Origin: Eucalyptus grandis
Lineage: Eukaryota; Streptophyta; Magnoliopsida; Myrtales; Myrtaceae
Assembly (NCBI RefSeq): GCF_016545825.1
Contig: NC_052619.1
Span: forward strand, 28,621,803-28,685,802
Length of the DNA stretch: 64,000 nucleotides
Direction: 5' to 3'
In this document: positions 58,744 through 64,000 of the stretch, piece by piece
How the letters are laid out: every line of letters starts with the position of its first letter
Position numbering within the stretch: the first letter of the stretch is position 1
Notes under the pieces: model-generated
The model's database searches: none
Told to the model about the DNA's origin: nothing
Seen by the model: the letters and a program-made list of their open reading frames with translations, nothing else
Program-made: the position numbers and the translations under genes

Positions 58744-60590
58744 AGAAGTTTTCCATCTTTTTAAGTTACTAATTTTGCTTACTTCGATGAGGTTTATATT
58801 TCTCACCTTTACTTAGCCCAGGTCAGGCCCCTTTCGAGAAGGCATGGCCCCTTCTCGTCTGGCCCCAAATTGTTTTGGGCCTAATGACAGTTTGGTCAGC
58901 GATCTTTAGCAAAAAGAACAAATTAATAGGCATTTCAAGAAGTAGACTCGCCCCCTTACAAAATGCAGAAAAGAAGGGTACTAATAGGCATTTCAAATAG
59001 CCTCAGGTTGAGGCGCGTTTGCCTCGTTTTGAGACACGCACCTCGAGTTGAGACTTGCTCTTTCCGAACCTGTTATCTTTTTCATCCAAGATCTAATCTG
59101 TGTCACATGTTGGAATGTTCACATCGAGAGCCCTCCAACAAGACCTATCTCATTAGGTAGAACTATAAAATCATAGTCCGGATATATACCTTAGAGGTTT
59201 GGAAAGTTTCGTTCCATTCCAAGACCTAAAGGCACGGTTTTGGACTCTAGGATCTTTCTTTCGGCATCAAAATGTTTGCTGCTTATTACTCGCTCCTTCA
59301 ATATTGGTTCAACTTGATTTTGGTCACGTTGGGATGCTTGCAAAATCGAGAAATCATATACTTCTTGTGCTGTGAAATACAGGGGAACAGTCCTTAATCG
59401 ATCCGAGTCATCAACAAGCATAGCCATAAACACGAGTTCTTGCAATCAGCATGGCCAATAATAAAAGGCTTTGGTACTGGTGTCTCGCCGATGGCTACAC
59501 TTGAATTGATATCATGCCAATAACTAATTTTTGGTGTAAACAAACTCATATATTATTTTAAAGAAATTATTGGGCCTTATATGTCGCCAATTAATCTTTG
59601 ATCAATACTAGATTAAACTTAATAATTTTACAAAAATGAGAGCATAATTTGAGGCGACGACACTCATAGCACTAACGTCAAGTGGAAAGAAATACCGATA
59701 AACTAGGCTATGACAGATTTGTTTGAATTGCACAAATAAATAAATTGTAATTTCTGTCTCATTCAAGGGCTACATTCCACGAAACCAACATTTTATTCCG
59801 CATAAAACTGCTACAGCTCTCACAGTTTTAACCGGCCTCACGGTCACGGGAGCGTACCTGGTCTCTCTAACTATGCACAAGTCCATCCCCAACTGGGAGA
59901 AAAATCATTATCTTTCACGTGGGACTGTCGGGTTCATATTGAGAGGTTGACTTCGTGTGGAAAAATGAGACAAACTGGTCATGATTGAATTTTTAATTTA
60001 TTTAATAAATTAAAAATTTAAAGATTTCATTATATACTAAATCAAAATTTAAAACTCATTAATGTCATCTTCATGTTCCACTATTTTTTAATGTGAATCC
60101 ACTTTTTTTTTTTAATTGACATGACATGTTATGTTGCATCAATCCACGAGAAAACGTGAGGTATTGTCTAGTCGACCAAAAAGTAAAACATACGCCAGCA
60201 ATTTAAGGTAAAGTTAAGAATTATATTAAATAAATAAAAATTTCAGGTCCATAAAATTTAAAAATTATTTATGTCATTATTGCCCTTTGTGGGGTGGGTG
60301 GTCTCACATGCATCTAACTCTTCTTTTTTCAAATATCGGCTTATGGTCATGTTGCGTCAATCCATTAACGGCAAAACGTTAAGTGCACACTGTTTGGACA
60401 AATAGAAATGCAAATATATGCCAGCTTTGCCTCATTTCCTTATTCATCATTGATGCCTTCAGCGCTACTATGATGGTCCCCGTTTGCTTCCAATTATTGT
60501 CCTACTTCCAATTATTGTGCCCTGAAAATGGTCGCTGTTTGTCATTATTAACAGGCCTTTGGCTGATTAAATAATTTAGGCGTACATTCA
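58744..60590. repeat. R repeat, copy B-R2
   Basis: Counterpart of A-R2. The minus-strand coding-like piece is longest here (59191-59445: MAMLVDDSDRLRTVPLYF, ILQASQRDQNQVEPI), still without a family I recognise. Other R copies have stops in it, so it looks like decayed coding sequence. Confidence 0.7.
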
Positions 60591-62017
60591 TGTTTCGTCC
60601 GTTGAGTTAGTGTAATTGAAGGCAAAAATTTTAGATGGCTCTCGCTCTATTAGTTTGTAATTGGATTCTCTACTTTTTAATAACTTGTGCAGCTCTTCCT
60701 TGTACGATGTGAACAGATCATATGAGTGTCTCCCTATGCTCCTCCCTTGACATTAGATCAATATTTACATTTCATCTGAAATCACATTGAACTAAGACGA
60801 AAGAATGGCCCTAATGCATGCATATTCGAATCATGCATTAAGCTCCCAAATATGATGTTACACACGAATTTAGAAAGATGGCCGGCTCAAACTCAATCCA
60901 ACGTGAACGATGGGTGCATGAGAGTATGGTAAGCGTGCGTGGACCTCACGGAGGCGGATAACATGAAGTGAGACCTGGCCAAAACCCTAAGCACCTAATT
61001 TCGGCCACCTTTCCCTATGTTTGGATATGAGTGGTCTTGGAAACAATATACACCTTTTTCCAGGGTGATTCAAGCTTGGATATGCCATATAAAATGCTTT
61101 TTTGGGGTGAGTGTGATTCTAGAATACACATGGTATGTTTCAAGTTTCAAAAAATGAGAAACATGTTCCAATATATAGATCCGGATAAAATCTGGACGAA
61201 AGTTGGAATCGTTCACCCTTATTTACGAGTATCCTTTTGCTACTTAAACTCGAATTGATTTGCTGAAAGCAAAGCAAAGCTATGGACTATCAACAACTAG
61301 ATATGGCAACCAAGTCCTCATTTGGTTGTGGCAAACTTAAAAAGTCTAGAAAACTAGGTCACTTCAGTCCTTTTTCACGTCAAAAAAAAAAAAAAAAAAA
61401 AACAACAACAAATTAAGCTTAACTAATAATGAAACAAAAATAAGAAAAAGAAATTGATTGATTCTTAGGTAAATCCTGGATGTTCCAAATTCTAAGGTAT
61501 ACATAGTAGATTTCAAATTTTAAGTTAGGCTATTTCAATTGCTCACTTAGAGACATGGCCGAAGGCCCATAGGTGGGATCCAGCGAAAGATGATTTTTGT
61601 GCATGTATCATGCGCACGAACAAATAAATCCTCTTTGATGTCGGGATAAAATTGTGGAAGTTATGGGTTGACGAAGATCTCTCAAGACATTGCCCGACCT
61701 TGATTAGAGATGGATTAACGGGAATCTCCATACTTTACTACACTGAATTTATCGTTTTTGATTAATGAATACCTCGGCCGCAGAGCGCCCGCATCGCACG
61801 ATCAAATTACACACTCCTCACCCTACTTAACGCAAAATCTGCTCTGTGTCCCACCATAAAATTTTGTATCCCTGTTTTTTCCTCCATATGCGTCAAGTAT
61901 TGATCTATATAATTTGTTCTTTACTTCAGCCAGAGAAGTATAAGCTTTTACATTAATATTGTCATGGGTACGTGGTGAATCTGCATGAGAAGGCATGGAA
62001 TTTGTTGAAAATAAGCA
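60591..62017. other. Non-coding duplicated spacer (B) upstream of NLR copy B
   Basis: Matches 16906-17236 joined directly to 18743-19843, so it is the empty site of the TRIM-like element (at about 60912-60916). It holds a 20-base A-run at about 61383-61402. No gene was found. Confidence 0.5.
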
Positions 62018-62025
62018 GCCTCCAC

Positions 62026-63571
62026 TCTCCCAAGCTAGTTGAAAGTATGGTGGCTTGCAACAACCTATAACTCTTCTGTGTGACCGTTGAGTGCAGATTA
62101 ACTGATGTGGGATAACCTTAACAATCTTCTTCTTACACATTGGACCAAGGTCGGAGTCACTTGCAACAATCCATAACTCTTCTATACGATTGTTGAATCC
62201 AAATTTATTGGCAAGTTAGGCTCCAATATCAGTGTTGGGTGGTTTTTGACTTCTTTCATTCTAAAATCTAGTTCAAATGATGAGACTTTCCTCACTTTTA
62301 TAAATCAATTACTGGCCCTTTCATAACTGATATGGGATGATCTTAACACATACAAGTAAAACATTTGTGGTGAAGATGGGCAATAATAACTGGGAGCGGT
62401 AGGCTCTGGTGAGCCTAAACCTCACTTCACCGGATGGAACTCTCAGAGACGCATCTAGAATTTGGAGGAGAAGCGGAAGGAGCAATGGATGGACACTCTA
62501 GTTGGTACATCTGTGATGACTCAGAAGAATTTCGGCATAAGATTTCCCTCACTGAAGTAAATGGGCATTGGAAGTCAGGACTCATCATTAAAGCCTAAAG
62601 GTGCAGTCTATTAGGCGGTAATGCAGCGACGGATTCCAAATGTCCACTGTCGACTAGGGGAAGAATAGCGAAAGATGTTATCTAGTGAATGATTAAGCTG
62701 CAATAAGCTTCTATCCTTGATAGTGCTTGGTGGATAAAATTTCTCTCTCGATTGTATCGTCTGGTTTTTCTGATCTAGATGTCTTTCTATTCTTGATAGT
62801 GCTTGGTGGATGAAATTTTTCCCTTGAATATACCATTTGGTTTTTCTGATCTAGATGTCTTTGTGTATTGTCGGATTATATCCAGGGAAAAAAACGTAGA
62901 GGCTTGATCATTGGAGAAGGAATTTCCATAGTTATGGGATAAGGAATTTTCAGTGTATGCTTATGATTGACAATGATATAAGATATAATGATTGGCTACT
63001 ACTTATTTTACTTGATAGATTTATTTTTATGAAATGAGTGTGTACTTAACCCTACTGATACTCTATTGATCCTTATTTTTTTCTTTTAAATTTATCTTTA
63101 TTTTGTAGTATTCTGGCATTTGCTCTACTTCGATTTGATTTATCGTGAAAGTTTATGTATTTCTCATGTATTATTTTAAGTAGTGAATATAATTTTCTTT
63201 CAACTAAAAAAATTAATTTTCTAAATCCTGCCAATAATGATTACAATTCCATGTATGGTGAGAAACTAATAATATCTAGTGATCAAGTTTCAATTACTAG
63301 CAAACAACTTTCTTGTTTTTATTTCTGCACTTCTAATTACCGGCACTTTTTCTGCACTCATTTTTCAGTTTTGTCAAATGGGCCTTTACTAAATTGAATA
63401 AGCTCAATTGGAAAAAAAAATTGTTTAGTATTGAAGACTCTCATGGTGAGATATCATTTTTTATTCGTTAAGAGCAAAAATGGGCAGGGGCATGAGGATA
63501 AATTTTATTTACTATGAAGGTCTTTAGCTAATTCACGCCAAACTGAACTTGAAAAAATAAAAAGAAAAAAG
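62026..63571. other. Copy B-specific segment upstream of the NLR
   Basis: About 1.5 kb absent from copy A. Two related sub-blocks begin near 62049 and 62164 (CAACCTATAACTCTTCT.TGTGA.CGTTGA and CAACAATCCATAACTCTTCT) and contain TGATGTGGGATAACCTTAAC, reminiscent of LTR or promoter sequence. It also includes the PP2 fragment at 62380-62598 and a short repeat of CTTGATAGTGCTTGGTGGAT (62715 and 62796). Otherwise AT-rich without genes. Confidence 0.5.
62380..62598 (+). pseudogene. PP2-like lectin, small exon 3 relic, plus strand
   Basis: The + strand reads VSLNLTSPDGTLRDASR, then (frame changed) NLEEKRKEQWMDTLVGT, MTQKNFGIRF, then (frame changed) SLTEVNGHWKSGLIIKA and a stop. These are the PP2 core words NLNL..PDGT.GRIENL, K.KGEWIDI.VGTF and HWKSGLLVKG in order. 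There are stops and at least two frame changes, and no upstream exons. It is on the opposite strand to the other three PP2 copies and shares NLEEKRK with the third copy (43939-45597). Confidence 0.7.
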
Positions 63572-63701
63572 GCATGCGTGGTCTCACCAGCCATCACATC
63601 TTCTTCTTCTCACAGCTACATACATACAAGCACAAACCTCATTCCGTTGCATAACAGAGAAGGGCTGAGCTGAGTGCAAGTCCCGCCGGCATTCGGCCGC
63701 G

Positions 63702-64000
63702 ATGGCATCTCCCGAGGTGGCCGCTCTCGACAAGTCGCTACACGTACTCTCCGAGAGAGAAATTCTCTTGTCTGGATTACCAGATAATATCACGACGGCC
63801 GTTAGTCATCTCCAGACAATCTTGATCACCTTGATGGTACTGCAATCCGGCACGGACAACGACGAGCAAAGCGGCGACCACGGACCTGGCCTCCTAGGTC
63901 GAGCTCGAGATGCTGCGGACTTCGCCGGTAAGTTCCTCCTGGAAGCATCACGACACTTGAAGTCCCCTAAGGGCCGCCTCGCGAAAATTCGCGCGCTAGT
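63702..64000 (+). CDS. CC-NLR disease resistance protein, copy B, N-terminus (window-truncated)
   Basis: ATG at 63702 opens a frame with no stop to the window end (99 codons): MASPEVAALDKSLHVLSERE, SGLPDNITTAVSHLQTIL, QSGTDNDEQSGDHGPGLLGR, ARDAADFAGKFLLEASRHLK. It aligns with residues 1-105 or so of the copy A NLR, with a small in-frame deletion near residues 7-11. It is the coiled-coil N-domain; the NB-ARC and LRR lie beyond the window. The upstream 130 bp (CACAGCTACATACATACA, ACCTCATTCCGTTGCATAACAGAGAAGGG in pieces) matches copy A's leader. It may be the functional paralogue. Confidence 0.85.
   Translation, partial: MASPEVAALDKSLHVLSEREILLSGLPDNITTAVSHLQTILITLMVLQSGTDNDEQSGDHGPGLLGRARDAADFAGKFLLEASRHLKSPKGRLAKIRAL

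Larger units (their letters stand above)
46359..64000 (+). repeat. Segmental duplication, copy B (truncated by window)
   Basis: Right member of the tandem duplication, in direct orientation to copy A. Colinearity begins with a 39-base stretch at 46359 that has about three differences from 1303-1341. It continues through the PIN pseudogene (48875), PP2-like gene (53409-54600), R repeats (56430-60590) and the NLR start (63702). Compared with A it lacks the elements at 1427-2474, 4092-4749, 9230-9866, 17237-18738 and 19852-20747. It has two private segments: about 420 bp holding a CK2 alpha exon, and about 1.5 kb before the NLR. Confidence 0.85.

Overview
This is nuclear DNA from a flowering plant, almost certainly a dicot. 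The evidence is intron-containing plant gene families (a PIN auxin carrier, a phloem-protein-2 lectin, a CC-NLR immune receptor, a DUF4220/DUF594 membrane protein, a casein kinase II alpha exon), AT-rich intergenic DNA and dense plant-type transposons. Nothing bacterial, organellar or viral was recognised. The overall look would fit a Myrtales tree, but that is a weak guess.

The main structure is a large tandem segmental duplication with a period of about 43-45 kb. Copy A runs from about 1.3 kb through the complete NLR at 20.9-23.9 kb. Copy B starts at about 46.36 kb and repeats the same order (spacer, PIN pseudogene, spacer, PP2-like gene, spacer, an internal repeat block, spacer, NLR) until the window ends inside its NLR. 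Copy A carries insertions that copy B lacks: two MITE-type elements, a TRIM-like LTR element, a hAT element and other DNA. Several B sites are still recognisable as empty targets. Copy B keeps a CK2 alpha first exon that is deleted from A, and carries about 1.5 kb of extra DNA before its NLR.

Layout: 1-1.3 kb, end of an LTR-like sequence; 1.4-2.5 kb, large MITE-like insertion; 5.1-6.7 kb, short-type PIN pseudogene A; 10.2-11.5 kb, intact three-exon PP2-like gene A (minus strand); 13.4-16.9 kb, internal repeat R1 / inverted piece / R2; 17.2-18.7 kb, TRIM-like element; 19.85-20.75 kb, hAT element; 20.9-23.9 kb, NLR with three frameshifts; 24-26.7 kb, transposon debris with a Copia gag (minus strand); 27.7-29.84 kb, DUF4220/DUF594 gene with one frameshift; 29.85-43.9 kb, nested transposons (Copia fragment, MULE-type MITE, Harbinger-type MITEs, Tat/Ogre-like LTR pieces); 43.9-45.6 kb, a third, broken PP2 copy; 46.4 kb onward, copy B.

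The genes form no pathway or operon. PP2-like lectins and NLRs are both associated with defence and both often occur in tandem clusters, so the locus looks like a birth-and-death cluster. PP2 copy A is intact and copy B is damaged at its 5' end. Both PIN copies are dead and share lesions. NLR A is broken, while NLR B is open as far as it can be seen. All identity figures come from comparing by eye and are approximate.
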